Assembly: GCA_963969395.1 (NCBI GenBank)
Contig: OZ017796.1
Span: 33,904,243-33,968,242 of the forward strand
DNA: 64,000 nucleotides
Direction: 5' to 3'
DNA from: Pseudoscleropodium purum
Taxonomy: Eukaryota > Streptophyta > Bryopsida > Hypnales > Brachytheciaceae
Position numbers and translations under genes: made by a program. Below, one piece after another: positions 1 through 12,400 of this stretch. Every line of letters starts with the position of its first letter. The first letter of the stretch is position 1. The notes beneath the pieces were generated by a model. That model did not search any database, was not told the origin of the DNA, and saw only the letters and a list, made by a program, of their open reading frames with translations.

Positions 1-861
1 ATGCATGAAACTAACATAATATGATATGCAATTGTAAAGAAAAAAACTAATTTTAGTTCAAAGATTGCATTCCAAGAGGAGTTGAACTTTGTTAACTGAA
101 TAAGGCAATTTTGAAAGAAAATTAATTTTTCTAACTTCAAATACTATAATCTTACAATTTGTATAGTCAAAAATATTGAAATTTGTTCTAGATAGATAGA
201 AACTCTAGTCCCAAGAAGAAGTGAGCATAAATAAAGTGTTTGTTTGTCTAGACAATGAGCTAGTGCCTAAAGGACAAAGGCACATCAAAGCAAGACTATT
301 GTACTCCTCTCTTTCAAGAATATACTATAGTAACTAGTAACCAATAGAAGTAACTAGCGGATGTGGTTTTAATGAAGGATAGTATAAATGGATGGAATGG
401 AGTCAGAGATTGTTAAATCATGAGTTCTATAATTGGTTGAAGAGGAGCTTTCTATCATCACTATGTGGTCTAAGTTCAAACTTTGTTGAGTCTATTTTAG
501 TTATAATGTAACAATCATGGCTTGGTTTTGCCAATGAATTGTCATAGGCTAGGAGATTTTATCAACCAATTGGCTCAATTTGAAGAACTTGAGACAAGTG
601 TTCATGCCAATCTAACAATCAAAAGAAAAAGTAATAGTTGGCAACCATTATCCCACCTATTGTTTATTTCAATCTAGTGGAAGTGGTTGGTTGTTTTCTA
701 TTCTTCTTTTGTGGAGAATTATTGATCCAAAATTTTGGATAGCAATGGCGTTTATTTATTTTTAAATATGTTTTATTAAAGTTTTAGGAATGTAAAAATG
801 TACTTCCAGTAATTTCATTGAAAAAATGTGGGTAGTACCTCTTGCCTTGGCTATAATGACA
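1..861. other. AT-rich intergenic DNA, no gene seen
   Basis: No reading frame of useful length, no RNA gene and no clear element ends were recognised. The sequence is AT-rich with short homopolymer runs, like the rest of the spacer DNA in this window. Confidence 0.6.
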
Positions 862-1235
862 ATGTATTGAAAAGAGTGCAAACCACTCCTGGTTTGCATT
901 AGTTGCCCCCCCTCTCAAATGCTTACCTTTGAAATCGCCGTTGATTTCTCAAAAAATCACAAGCCATTGATCTTCTGAGATTTAATTTGAGTCATATAAA
1001 TATGGGATACGGATAAAGTACCGCATACGAATACATAGTGAATATTGAATATGAGATATAGATACGAGCTACAAATATAGATATGGGCTATGGATAAGGA
1101 ATATAGATATGAGCTACAAATATTATATAAGTTATCCTATATTGAATGGCAATCCACTGCATTTTGGAAATTATAAATAGGCGGGGGAGGGGTGTAAATA
1201 GAATTGAATTTAAATTAATTCAAATAATAATTCTT
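862..1235 (-). mobile_element. Degenerate copy of the CACTA-ended MITE family
   Basis: This stretch matches the inverse orientation of the element at 4345-4840. It shares a 'tttgcattagt' block followed by a C-run near 890-910, the block around 930-990 containing 'tgatttctcaaaaaatcaca', an internal region of degenerate ATATGGATAC-like repeats (about 1005-1140), and a G-rich tract near 1183-1195. The terminal inverted repeats are too eroded to place exactly, so the limits are approximate. Confidence 0.5.
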
Positions 1236-1434
1236 GAGCTGGGGGGGCTAAATGAAACAAATTCACTTTTTTTTATCACAATGTGATCAAAAGAGCAGTA
1301 ATTGCTCTACAATGTAATATGAGTGGTTTAACTTTTCATCCTTCATTAATGAAGATCACATTATGTGGATTATTATTGAAGAGACAATGTATGACAATGT
1401 TCTTCCCTACCATATCTTTTTATGAACTTTGTCT

Positions 1435-2332
1435 TTAACCCCTAAATTCCCATTGTCCCCTTGGGGGACAAATCAAATTTTGGGCAAATCCCTATGATCT
1501 CAATTTTTGGTGAATTGTTTTGAAACTTTCCCATAAAATAGAAAAATTGATTATCTATGTGGTATATAATTTTTATTTCAATGGGTGCCTGGGAGCAAAA
1601 GTTATACCACAAAAAGCCCGAAATTGAACTTGGCAAGCAGCACAAAAAAAATTGCAAAAAATCAAAAAAATTTTAATTTTTTTCCCCTGAAATTTTTTCT
1701 TTTTGTCTAAATGTGAAGCTTTGATTCGTTCTATTTGGACTAATAATGAGAAAGTTAAAGACAATTTTCTTTTTTGGGTAGTTTCAGCATCTTCCTAAAA
1801 AAATAACTTATAGGGTTCATTTCTAAATGCAATTTTCACAATGTTTTACAATGTTTTTTTTTTTGAGAATGTTGTGTTTGCTTGCTAAAACAATCTCACC
1901 ATTGGGATTATTGTCTTTCAATCCCATCTTGGAGTTATTAACGATTTAGTTTTTTTTCCAATCTTGGATCTACTTTTACTTAGCTTTTTTGAATTTTTTT
2001 CCTAGACTTTCAACTCAATTCTTCAACATAAATTTTTTTTAATTCAAAGTTTGTAGTGCAAAAAAAATTCACAATTAGTGGTCAAAGTCATTTGAAATTG
2101 CAGGCTAGTGTTCAAAAAAAATTTCTTTTTCAACTTTGAATGCTAATATCTTCCAATCTATACGGTCAAACTTCATGAAATTTTTACCATGTGAGTTGAG
2201 ACAAGTAAAGTACAAGATTCTATGGTTAGATTCTAAAAAAATGAATATTTTTGTATTCTTGGATGAACACAGCAAAACGGCAATTTTGAGTGGTTTTTGA
2301 CAGAAAAATGGCCTTGGAAAATTAGGGGTTAA
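1435..2332 (+). mobile_element. TTAA-flanked non-autonomous element, family B copy 1
   Basis: The segment begins TTAA-CCCCTAAATT and ends AATTAGGGG-TTAA, giving an 898-bp unit with a TTAA at each edge and short CCCC/GGGG inverted ends. A subterminal palindrome (about 1457-1472, CCCCTTGGGGG) follows the left end. Interior blocks recur near 18.0-19.2, 31.1-32.5, 58.7-59.5 and 61.6-62.5 kb. There is no transposase frame. The TTAA duplication with CCC/GGG ends is the known signature of the piggyBac superfamily; the assignment is inferred from the ends alone. Confidence 0.6.
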
Positions 2333-4344
2333 TTTTTGATTGAAGGCTCCAAATCACAAATGAATTTTTGGAACTAAAATTTAACTTCATTTCCTATGTT
2401 AATTAGTTGATCAAGTTTTGAAAATTTTTGGTTTATAATGCTTAAGGTAGGTACATCCAAAATTGCATTTGTATTTGAAAGTACCACTTCAACAGATTCT
2501 TACTTTGTGTACATCACATAAATCAATTCGTACACATTGTTAAAGAAACTACATAGAACATATATTAAAAACCTTTCGCCCTTCATAACTTTTCGATAAA
2601 ATATTCAAATGTTGCATTATTTGGTGAATCTTTTTTATTTGTCAACAAGAAAATAAAAGAATTTGGTCAATCTAATAATAATAACTTTTCACAATAGAAT
2701 TTTTTTGTTTTTGAAGGTCCCTACCATACATGAGGTTTGAAGTTTTGTTGTGAAAATAATGAGAGGTTGAGCTTTAATTTTTCATATTCTAATTTACATA
2801 TTCTACACGGTCTATTGTATTTTCCACCACTCTTTTTTATAAATCACTTATTTTATTTCTATTGATAAGACATTATATAGCTTATAAAATATGTGAGACA
2901 CATATGGACAAGCACCTTGCCAAATTCTATATAGAAATTGAGGTAAAAGGTATCAAAATTTAATAAATTGATAATTCAAAACCAAACCTATTTTTTTCAA
3001 TTTAATCAATAATTAGCAAGAAGAGACCAACATACTATGTACCAAAAAGATGTGAACATGATGTTTGCATTTCAATTCTTCCTCCCTCTTCCACTGGAAA
3101 ATAAAAAACTATTGATTTAATTCAAGAAAAATTCTCTACCCCCCTTATATGTTGTTGATCTTCTTAAAAAATGAAAGTCTTTGATCATTGTGGAACAATT
3201 ATTCTTGGCTATGCAAATTTGGATAAAGAACATGGGTATAAAATATAGATACTAATACATGATATGGATATGGATATGGATACAAATATATTTTTTGACT
3301 ACGGAATATATAATATAAATATGGATATGCTTGTAAAATACGGATTACATACATATTTACAAGCACAAACTACAAGTTTCCCACCTATACAAATGTGGGC
3401 AATTGGGGTGGGCTTCCCATGTTGAAATTTTGTAAAAACTTAATAGCCAATGGGATAATGCCATGTGTATCCTATTGGTAATTGACAATATGTCACTATT
3501 TGACAAAAGAATCATTTGTTCAAATTGATTCTTTATCAATAAGGTAGAACCACCTATAGTTGATTACTTAAGCAATTTTGGACATGATTTAGAGTGGTAC
3601 AAGGCAAAGCAAATATTTTTCTATGTGCAAAGATAGAAATGCTAGGGATTGCAAAATATTGGTAATTTTATTGCTTGAAATCAATTTATTATGACTTTTA
3701 AGAGGCAAAACATGCTTTGGATGTACAATCAATCTCCAATCCCAATCATTCAAGGACTACTTTTCCACTTATTATTTTCTATTTTCTTGCTTAATATTTT
3801 GGGACATGTGTCCTAAACTTATTAGTTCAAATCTTGAAAAGGATAAAAAAATACACTTAAGCTTCAATTGAAAATCTTGTCTAGCTTTGGTTAAAAATAA
3901 CTACACTCTACAGGTTGGGCATGGGGCATGGGACTCTGTTCGGGAATGGGTGGTCCTACCTTATGTACCCAAAAGATATGAAACTATTGTCTACCTATAG
4001 TAATTCATAGTTTATTCATAATGTGGTTCTAAAAACGTATTGTAAGAGACTTTGGAATCCACTTATGACTCTAAACTTCTATAATTTCAATAAGATCCAA
4101 TAATTTTTTTGGCAATTTAATAATATGAATTATGATTGAATGCTCATTCCAATGATTTCATTTGTGTTTATTCCCCCTTTAAGTAATCAATCATCTATAC
4201 CAGGTAGATGATGAATGTTGTGAAAAGATAATTGCATCCAACATATACTCTATATTCATTATAGAAGCTTCAAGAATAATCGTGTAATACCATATTTGGT
4301 TGTTATAGTGGATAGTCTTTTGAGTGGATAGTGAAGAGAGGTAC
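2333..4344. other. AT-rich repeat-derived spacer
   Basis: No gene is visible. A patch of degenerate ATGGATATGGATAC-type repeats lies at about 3232-3355, the same simple sequence found inside the CACTA-ended MITEs, so it may be a relic of one. Isolated CACTA-family ends in inverted orientation (GTGGATAGT) occur at about 4308-4334, just left of the better copy. Confidence 0.45.
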
Positions 4345-4840
4345 CCACTATCCACCCAAAAGTGACTCCATTTTTAAGGTCATTTTTGAGTTTCAAAGAT
4401 TTCAAAATTCTTATTTGCAACCCCCCCTCCCCCTCCCCCCTTTTGTAATTTTCAGAAATCAACATAGTGACAATCAATATGGGATAATTCCTCCGTATCT
4501 ATATCTATATCCAATATTGTATTTGTATCTAGTATCCATATTCACTATTCATACCATATCCGTATCCAATACTATATTTGTATCTGGTATCCGTATTCCG
4601 TATTCATCACATATCCATATCTAGTACTATGTATGTATCTAGTATCATTTCATATTTCATATTTGTATGGCTCAGAATAAATCTCACTAGATCAACGACT
4701 TGTGATTTTTTAAGAAATCAATGGTAATTTCGAAGGTAAACATTTTTTCTTAAAAAAAAAATCAACAACTTGCAGATTTTTTGAGAGAGGAGGGGCAACT
4801 AATGCAAACTAGGGGGGAGCCATTTTTTGAGTGGATAGTC
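4345..4840 (+). mobile_element. CACTA-ended MITE, copy with both terminal repeats
   Basis: The left end reads CACTATCCACCCAAAAGTG and the right end, on the other strand, reads GACTATCCACTCAAAAAATG, giving terminal inverted repeats of about 24 bp. Inside are a C-rich tract (about 4423-4441), a long degenerate (ATATCC/TATCCGTATCC)n region (about 4495-4660) and a G/C-rich block before the right end. A homologous copy in the opposite orientation is at 61010-61439. Ends starting CACTA are typical of the CACTA/EnSpm superfamily, whose duplication is 3 bp; no clear duplication was seen here. No transposase is encoded, so it is non-autonomous. Confidence 0.65.
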
Positions 4841-5699
4841 AATATTCCCTACCAAATAATTACTAAAAGTTACAAATGTGATTTGGTAGATGCTTACAAT
4901 TAAAAAGACTATTCTTTTCCTATATAATTTGTATAAATAATAATAATAATAATATTCCAACAATTTTGGCATTGGTTTTGTGAAATATTTTTTGCCAACC
5001 CTTATCATCAAATAAATTATATCAAAAAATAAAGAAAAAAAGAACTCCATAAAAAGTAATAATATAAATATTTTTGGAAGAATTACAATCATTTTTGTAA
5101 TTTCAAAAAAATGATGTTTTGAGTACTAGCATCTTTATTGTAGACACTTCTAAAGATTTTTTTGCATTTGGTATTAAGAAAAGTGGCAATAGCCAAGAGA
5201 ATTTAGTTCAAAGATGCATAAAATTTATTTCAAAGTCCTTCACTAACACCACTTTTTTAACCCCTCGGCACTTGAACATCCTGATTCTAGATGATGAATA
5301 GAGACGTTCCAAAGGCTTTTATGACCACAAAACTTTTCATTCATCTAAATTAATACTTAACTATTAGAAAATTACACTTTTTATCAAATGAATTTGATGA
5401 GATTGAAGTAAATAGTATATCAATATAAATATAAAATGTTCGTTTTGTTTTGTTTGTTTGTTACGTTGAGATGTCCTAGATTAGAAAATCCCCCCGATTG
5501 TGTTCTTGGTATCGTTGGAAAGTCCTTAGCAAAGAAGGGTGCACAAACTTTGTTTTGTTTTGAATTTCGAAGTTTTTTATGTGAATGTGAAAAATTTGAA
5601 AATGACTTTTACTTTTATTTTAACCGTTGCAATGGCATGGAGCACACTAATATATATAAAGATAAATGAGCAAATATATGCATAAAATATGCATAAATT
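4841..5699. other. AT-rich spacer upstream of ATG2
   Basis: No gene or recognisable element. Short open frames here have no coding character. Base composition starts to become more balanced from about 5700 onward. Confidence 0.5.
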
Positions 5700-6492
5700 C
5701 AATAAAGGATTCATAGGCTACCTCAAGGAGTTAACTCCAAGTGTGAGCATACCCTAATATTAAAAGTTAGAGAAACTCTCAGACATATGCTCAAGTCATC
5801 CGTGTTACGAAATCCTCGAGAGTTGCGTCCCAATTGCAGGAAGTTCAGTTTTGGGGTATCGTGACAACGGCGTGTCGTCGTCCACCCAACCATGGCCGTC
5901 TCGCACATTTCTTAGGAGTTAGGATTCCCAGCGCTGCTGTGGAAGCCGTGTTGCAACGTTCGTGGACCGTGGATTCTAAGTTTAAGTTTACTGCATGGTA
6001 CGTGTCCGCGAATTTACTTCCTCAACCGACTTACCAGGCTGGAGATGCTACTTTTTGCTTTTTCTCATAGGAACAATTCTAGCTGCAATTCGAGCCAATT
6101 GATTGCTAGGGTTTGCTCATGACTCCCAAGCCGCCTCTGTGATGTATCCCGAATTCCGCCTGCGGTGAGCTGCTCAAGGAATTGCAGGTTTGTGCGTACG
6201 ACAAGGCGTCTGTAGGTTTCGTAGAGTTGGAGCGAAACACCTCAGGACGGGAATTTGTTCTTTGGATCGCTGGTTGTTCTGTGGAAGTCTGTTTGGCTGT
6301 GGCAGATTCATGGCGGAGCTAATTCGTCTGGTTTGGGGTTTTAGGAGGAGGTGTATCACCTGAAGACCCTGGGGAAATTGGACTTGCTGTTCGCGGGGAC
6401 GCTTGATCGTTAAGCGTGCGACAGGGAGTGGTGGTTAACCTTTTTTTTATAAAGCGGTCGCTGGTTGGTGGTGGCGCACTTCATGCGTCACC
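5700..6492 (+). promoter_or_regulatory. Probable promoter and 5' UTR of ATG2
   Basis: GC content rises sharply relative to the spacer and stays high up to the ATG2 start. Short frames at 5834-6070 (+) and 6174-6359 (-) have no recognisable homology and are treated as chance. An in-frame stop (TAA at 6436-6438) lies upstream of the chosen ATG with no ATG between them, which fixes the start. The transcription start cannot be located by eye. Confidence 0.45.
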
Positions 6493-9400
6493 ATGATTTC
6501 GCAATGGGCAACCAAGCGGGTGTGCAAATTTGCTATGAAGCACTTGCTGGGGAGGATTTTGCGGAATGAATTGGATCTGGAGCAGCTTGACGTGCAGATA
6601 GGGTCGGGGACGATTCATTTGAAGGAACTTGCTCTTAACACGACCTACTTCAACGACCAGGTGCGATTTTACAGGGAATTTGGTTAGATTCTCGTGAATT
6701 GGATTGAATCGAGAGAGTGTTTGTGATTTGTAGATAGTTAGGGGTTGCTGTAGCGTTCGTGTTTGTAATTGATTACGGATTTAGAATGCTGGGATGACAT
6801 TGTTTTTGTTTGTTTGGGGAGCAGTTGGGGGACACTTCGCCGGTGGTGTTGAAGGAAGGCTTGGTAGGCAGTGTGATTGCCAAGAATTTGTGGAGTATTT
6901 TTAGTAGAGATCAGCCATGTGAGGTTCAAATTCACGGGCTTGAGCTTGTTCTTGGCCCGCGCCTGCGTCCTGTACGAACAGATGTAGGTAAGGAAGGCAG
7001 GAATTCGGGTTCTGTCTCTGGAGCCAAAAACGATGTGGATGTCCTTGGAGGAATGGAAAGCAGCGAGGCCGCCTACATGGACATTGAAGTCGGGGTTCGC
7101 GCTATTGCGCAAATCGTTGAGAAAGTGCTTTTAGGGCTATGTGTTAAGGTGACTAACCTGACAATCAAATACGAGCATCAACAGCAGCAGGAGACTCTGT
7201 CGGCCCAAGAATCTCCGAAATTAGCCTCTGTAAGTTTTCGCACATAACCCTAAATGTAACCAGGCATTTGAATCCAGATTAAGGTCTTCATGTGGAGTCT
7301 GAGTTGTCTGTAGATGAGGATTAGGGGAAGGCAAAGTCGTTAATTAGGTCATTGTTTGACACTTAACGCTTAACATAATCGAGTTGCATTCTTCAGGACA
7401 CAAAGTTACCATCTACACTTGTGATTCGTTCTGGATATGTGGAATATGGTAACGAGAGCTCTCAGTCTCAAGACAGGGGAACCGACTCGCACATGGTGGT
7501 AAAAAATGTCAAATTCAGAGGATTCACAGTTGGCTTGCTACCAAATCCTGGGAATGTTGAGTCAAAAGAGAGGATGACGAACAGGTATATGGCAGAGCGT
7601 ATGGTTCCAGTATTAGGAGGAGCAGATGGAGGTGGAATTTTGGGATCCATTCAATTACGGATACCTTTACGAGAAGGGTCTTTGGATATTCCGAAAATCA
7701 ATACGGAGTTTTTGGTTCAACCTTTCAAGGTCTATGCATCTATCTGGAGGATAGAGCAAATACTTACTCTGGTGCATTCGGTAAACAGCAGTAAGCGTGC
7801 CATGGAAGAGACCGGGCGGATTGTGGAGAAGAGGGGAGAACGTCTTGAGAGGTTAGCGGATATGCTGGTCACGAGATCTGTGGGTGGAGCCGAGGGCAGT
7901 GTTTCTGGTAGTTCAGTGTTTTTACCAGCTACGAACTTGATATCAGACTGGATGAGGTGGGGAGGAGTAGATAGTCAGAAAATCCCAGAAGTGGCAGAGG
8001 CCGACTTGGCGGCGAGGTTGGTGCCAATTTCTGTTTCAAGACTTGTTTGATCAGTGAAAACGCAATTTGGACTAAATTATTACTTCTTCTGCTTTTATTG
8101 CACAGGGTAGTGTACGCTGTTCGGGTCTGATCAAAATCTGGATTCTTGATGTTGATCGTCTCTCATATTTTTGACATCTGTTGCAGTGTGGACGAGTTCT
8201 TTGAGTGTTTGGATACTGGCTCAATGCTTCTTGCAACAGGTATGTCTTTCTACTATGTCATGGGTTTAATTGAGCCAGAGTATTTGAAGTCAACTATTGA
8301 ATTTTGGCAATTGTGTTGAATAGACAATTTTGCTGTTGCTGTTGTACATCGGTTGTGGTGGATTCCCGGCACATAATTATTCCTTTTTTTATTTAATCTA
8401 ACTCGGAATCGGGGGTTTGGCATGTAGATGCCTGGAAGCAGGTGGAATATGGTGTCAAAGCAAGATTTATCAGTGTATCGGTGGAGGTTGCATACACTGA
8501 TTCCTTGAAGAGTACCGACATTACAGTCGATGAGCAGTTGCGCTTATGTTTAGAAGGAACGGTCCTTTCATTTGCTGTGAGTTCTCTGCCTTCGTTTCTT
8601 GCTTAAGAGAGCAGTGCCACTGCAATAAACTCCGACATTGTGCTGAGTGGATATCGTGTGTAAGGACTGTTGTTTATCATAGATATCCATTCATATCATC
8701 TTACGTTGCGACTGAGTTGTCAGAAAAGAATGTTTAATGTGATTGAGATTACATTATGCGTCAATTGGAGTGCATCCGTGGGGATTCTGATTCAATTTTG
8801 TATTATCTTTACCTTGAGCTCTATTGGCTTATCGTGCATTTGTATTTTTCAGATGTCTGAAAAGAAGACAGATCTGAGTCTCACCGTTGAAAGTGTTGAG
8901 CTTTGGGAAGACGATGCAACGGACGAAATTGCTGTTTCCCCTCTTCTGAATCAAAAAGACGGAACTCGCAGGACTGTCTCTAGTCTCATTGAAGAAACTT
9001 TACCCCTCCCTAATGTTAGCCTCTACCCTGCCTCGAGTCTGACTAACACGATCAAGGGAGCAAACGTTAAGACTAAGGAAAGAAACCAAATGCTGAGGAT
9101 TATATCATCAGCGACAAACCAGTCTGTACAGGTTGGCCTGAAATTTTGTCGTCATGTTACAAACAATACTGGTGCTGCGGAGGGGTCCTGGAGCTTGGAT
9201 ATCAACACAAATTTTCAACCCGTTGTCGTGTGGCTGGATTTTCAGTGTGTGCAGCGAGTAACTCATTTTCTGGGAAGGATCAGTGCTTTTGATCGTGGGC
9301 AGGAAACTTCCCGCAATCAAAGTAATAGTCCGCTGGCCGGTTCAAACTCTGTTCATATCTCGTCGTCATTCTCATCTGTTCGAATTATTTCCGGTATTCC

Positions 9401-12400
9401 ACTACTTCCGCCAGCAAGCAGCAGTGAAGCCCCCAAAGCTTTCTGTGTCTTGGACCTGGCCTCAGCATCTGTGGACTTGCAGTTGATGGGTTCTGTAACA
9501 ACTCTTGGGGATTCACTGGTCTTTGCTGTCGAAGATGCCACTGTATTTCTGGTCTCGAAGGAAGTTGACTCACAATATGAGAAATTTCAGGCAAGTGATG
9601 TTCTGAGAATCAAGCATCAGGGTGAGGTTGATGCTTCAGTGGAGGTTACATGGAACAAGGGAGTTGAGACTGGCCCTTGGATAGCCAAACAAGCATGGGA
9701 TGTGGCAGTGGCACAGAAAAGAAGAGGTGATGGAGGAGGAGGCATTGGTGGTTGTAACTTTGATTTTGTGGCAGCCATTTCTGCAGAGGCTGCTGAAGAA
9801 GCTGACTTGCATTTAAGAGAGAAACTCATCAAATCATCCTCAATTGTTGTGCAAGTGAGGTTGCCCTTTGTCGGGGTTCACACATCAAGATCTCAGTATA
9901 TGTTACTCATTGAGCTATGTTCTTCTCTTGCAATTAAGAGCGATTGTGCTAGTGAAGAGAATTTGGTCGGTAGCGACTTATTTTCGACGCCATCAAGTGC
10001 TTTGGCCGGAGGATGGCTCGAAGGTTCACAAACAGCAGTGATTGTGCAATGTGATCGATTAGACGCAATGCTGGATTTCAATCTTCTCGCAGAGGACATG
10101 GTTGATGAGGTGAAACAGTGGGAGATCTTACACTTTGACATCCACAAGCTTCAGGTTGGTGAAGATCTCTACTTCCTTTGGTTTTATACCAGGAAGATTA
10201 CATTTGGTCTGACTGCATCATGATTTATGTACCCTTGTAGCTCATGCGTGCTGTTCTAACCTCACAAATTGTCATCTTCCAGGTTTTGTCCATTTTGCAG
10301 ATGGGTGGGAGCCTTGATGCATCATACTTACGTATTCGCCATGAAGAGTGTCAAGTATCAGGATCTCCGCCTGATAGATGGTTGTCGCCCTTGCAAGGCG
10401 ATACGGACGAGATTCTCCTTTTTGCATGCAGGAATAATGCTTTGCAGCGTGGAAATGGAGGTGGTGGAAATGTCTTGGCAGTTGGGTCAGCGGGCATTAT
10501 TGTAACTTATGTGTCTTGGCCTGGTCGAGAAAGGCTAGCGGACGACTTCATTATGGCCAACGTCAAGGGCTGCACGATCGTTGCATATGGTGGTCGTCTT
10601 GATTGGACTAACGCAGTTGCTGCATTCTTCGATCCATCCGAAGCATCGACAATTGGAGCTAGGAATAAGGATTCCGAACAAGCGCATCCTTCCCCTGTTT
10701 CCAAGAAAAAACTGCGAAAGTATTTTTTAGTGGATTTGCATGATGCTGCATTGGGTTACGAACCTGGGTTGGAGGCTCTTTCAGCTCCTGAGGCTTCTGC
10801 TGTTGCGTGTGTTCTGGCCGCTGCTGCTGTGCGAATTTCCAGTGGTGATGGTGTGCACTTCGATCAAGAGCAGTATGATGTTAGGCTTCGTGATGTTGCA
10901 GTACATGTGTTGGACTTGGAATTTAAAAAACAGGCGCAGTTCACTTACTCTACCGACTCCATGCAACATACAGGCTTTGTTCAGGTCCGAAACTATCTGT
11001 CTTCGAGGTTTTCTCTTTGTACAGTATTTGTTTGTTGGTTTCCTCCTGTCTGGAATATTTTTCCCTCGTTTGCTTTTGTAAGGTGATTTGTGAAAGCTTT
11101 CTCTGAAGGTATTGAGATTTGTAAGAAATTTGATTGTAAGTTTGGCCTATGAGGCTCTACATAAGTTCATCTGGTCACTATTCTTGAGAAGGGATAAATA
11201 ACTTTTGTGAGCTACATTTATTCCTTGTGGCCATAGTGTACGATGTGCTTGTCTGGTGTCATTTCTGAGAGTCTGAATTCTAATGCGGTGTTGGATGATG
11301 AATGTTGCTACTCGTATTTTGAATCCTCTTATTAAATTTTGATGTCTTGCAGGTTGCCAAGGAGACGTCAGTGGGTGTCATTGTCAGGCTTGGTGGCGAC
11401 GACAGCCAAAAATGGGAGATTGAATGTGGGAATAATGAAATCTGCTTTGATACTTGCCACGACACGACTGCAGCATGCGAACGTCTCGTTGCTCAGTTAC
11501 AGCAACTCTTTGCTCCTCCTCTGCAGCAGCAGAGTGTTCAGATTAAAATGCATAAAGTGGAAGTGAAAGCAGCAGATGTCAGTGAGCCTCCTGACTTATT
11601 GGATGGTGTCCTTGAGAACGCATTTATCAGTTTGCGTGAGTTGCAATCGGAAGGCTTGGATCTTGAAAGCTCTGAGTTGAGCACCAGGGATGTTCAAGAA
11701 GATATGTTCATTGAAGACTACTTGTCTGAGCACACTCCGGGTGGTCTTTCTGAACATTCAGACGATTCGTCATCAACTGCAAACGGACCATTCAAAAACC
11801 CTCCGCGTTTGGGTGCCTCTGGCGGTGGCTGGTACGAAGGCGATGGGCCTAGCATCGTTGAGGATCACGTTCCTTCAGAAAAGCCATTGGTCAAACCATG
11901 TCTCCCAAAGCGGTACCCCAAATCGGTTGGCCGTATGGTTTTGCAAAACATGAGCGTGAAATGGCGCCTCCATGAGGGTTCAGATTGGCCTTTCGGGGAT
12001 GAGGATCCTGAATGGAACTTACAGGCACCTGTTGGTGACAGCGGTCGCAAGCCAAGCGTCTGCTTAGAGCTGTTTCTTTGTGGTGTGAATGTGCAGTACG
12101 ATGTATTTCCTACAACCGAACTATATGCCTCAAAACTGACTGTCACTGTCTCCAATTTCGGAGTCCTTGATTGCAGCTCCAATGCTCCGTGGAAAACTGT
12201 ACGAATTCACTCCTTTGGTTGTTGTTGCAATGTTGCAATGTCGTGATCCTTTTCGCCTTGTCTTTTTCTCCCATATGGAATCTCTCCTTGGAAGTATGGG
12301 CAATTAGTTGACGAGATTTTCCTCTTATTTATTGTAGGTTGTTGGTTATCACCACGTTGCATCCCGGCCTCGAGAAACGTCATCACAAGCCGTTAAAATT

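Noticed and set aside
4331..4624. 97-residue Tyr/Leu/Ile-rich frame
   Set aside because: Produced by the degenerate TATATCC repeat inside the CACTA-ended MITE.
5834..6070. Plus-strand 78-residue frame before ATG2
   Set aside because: No recognisable family and no splice link to ATG2; fits a GC-rich leader better than a gene.
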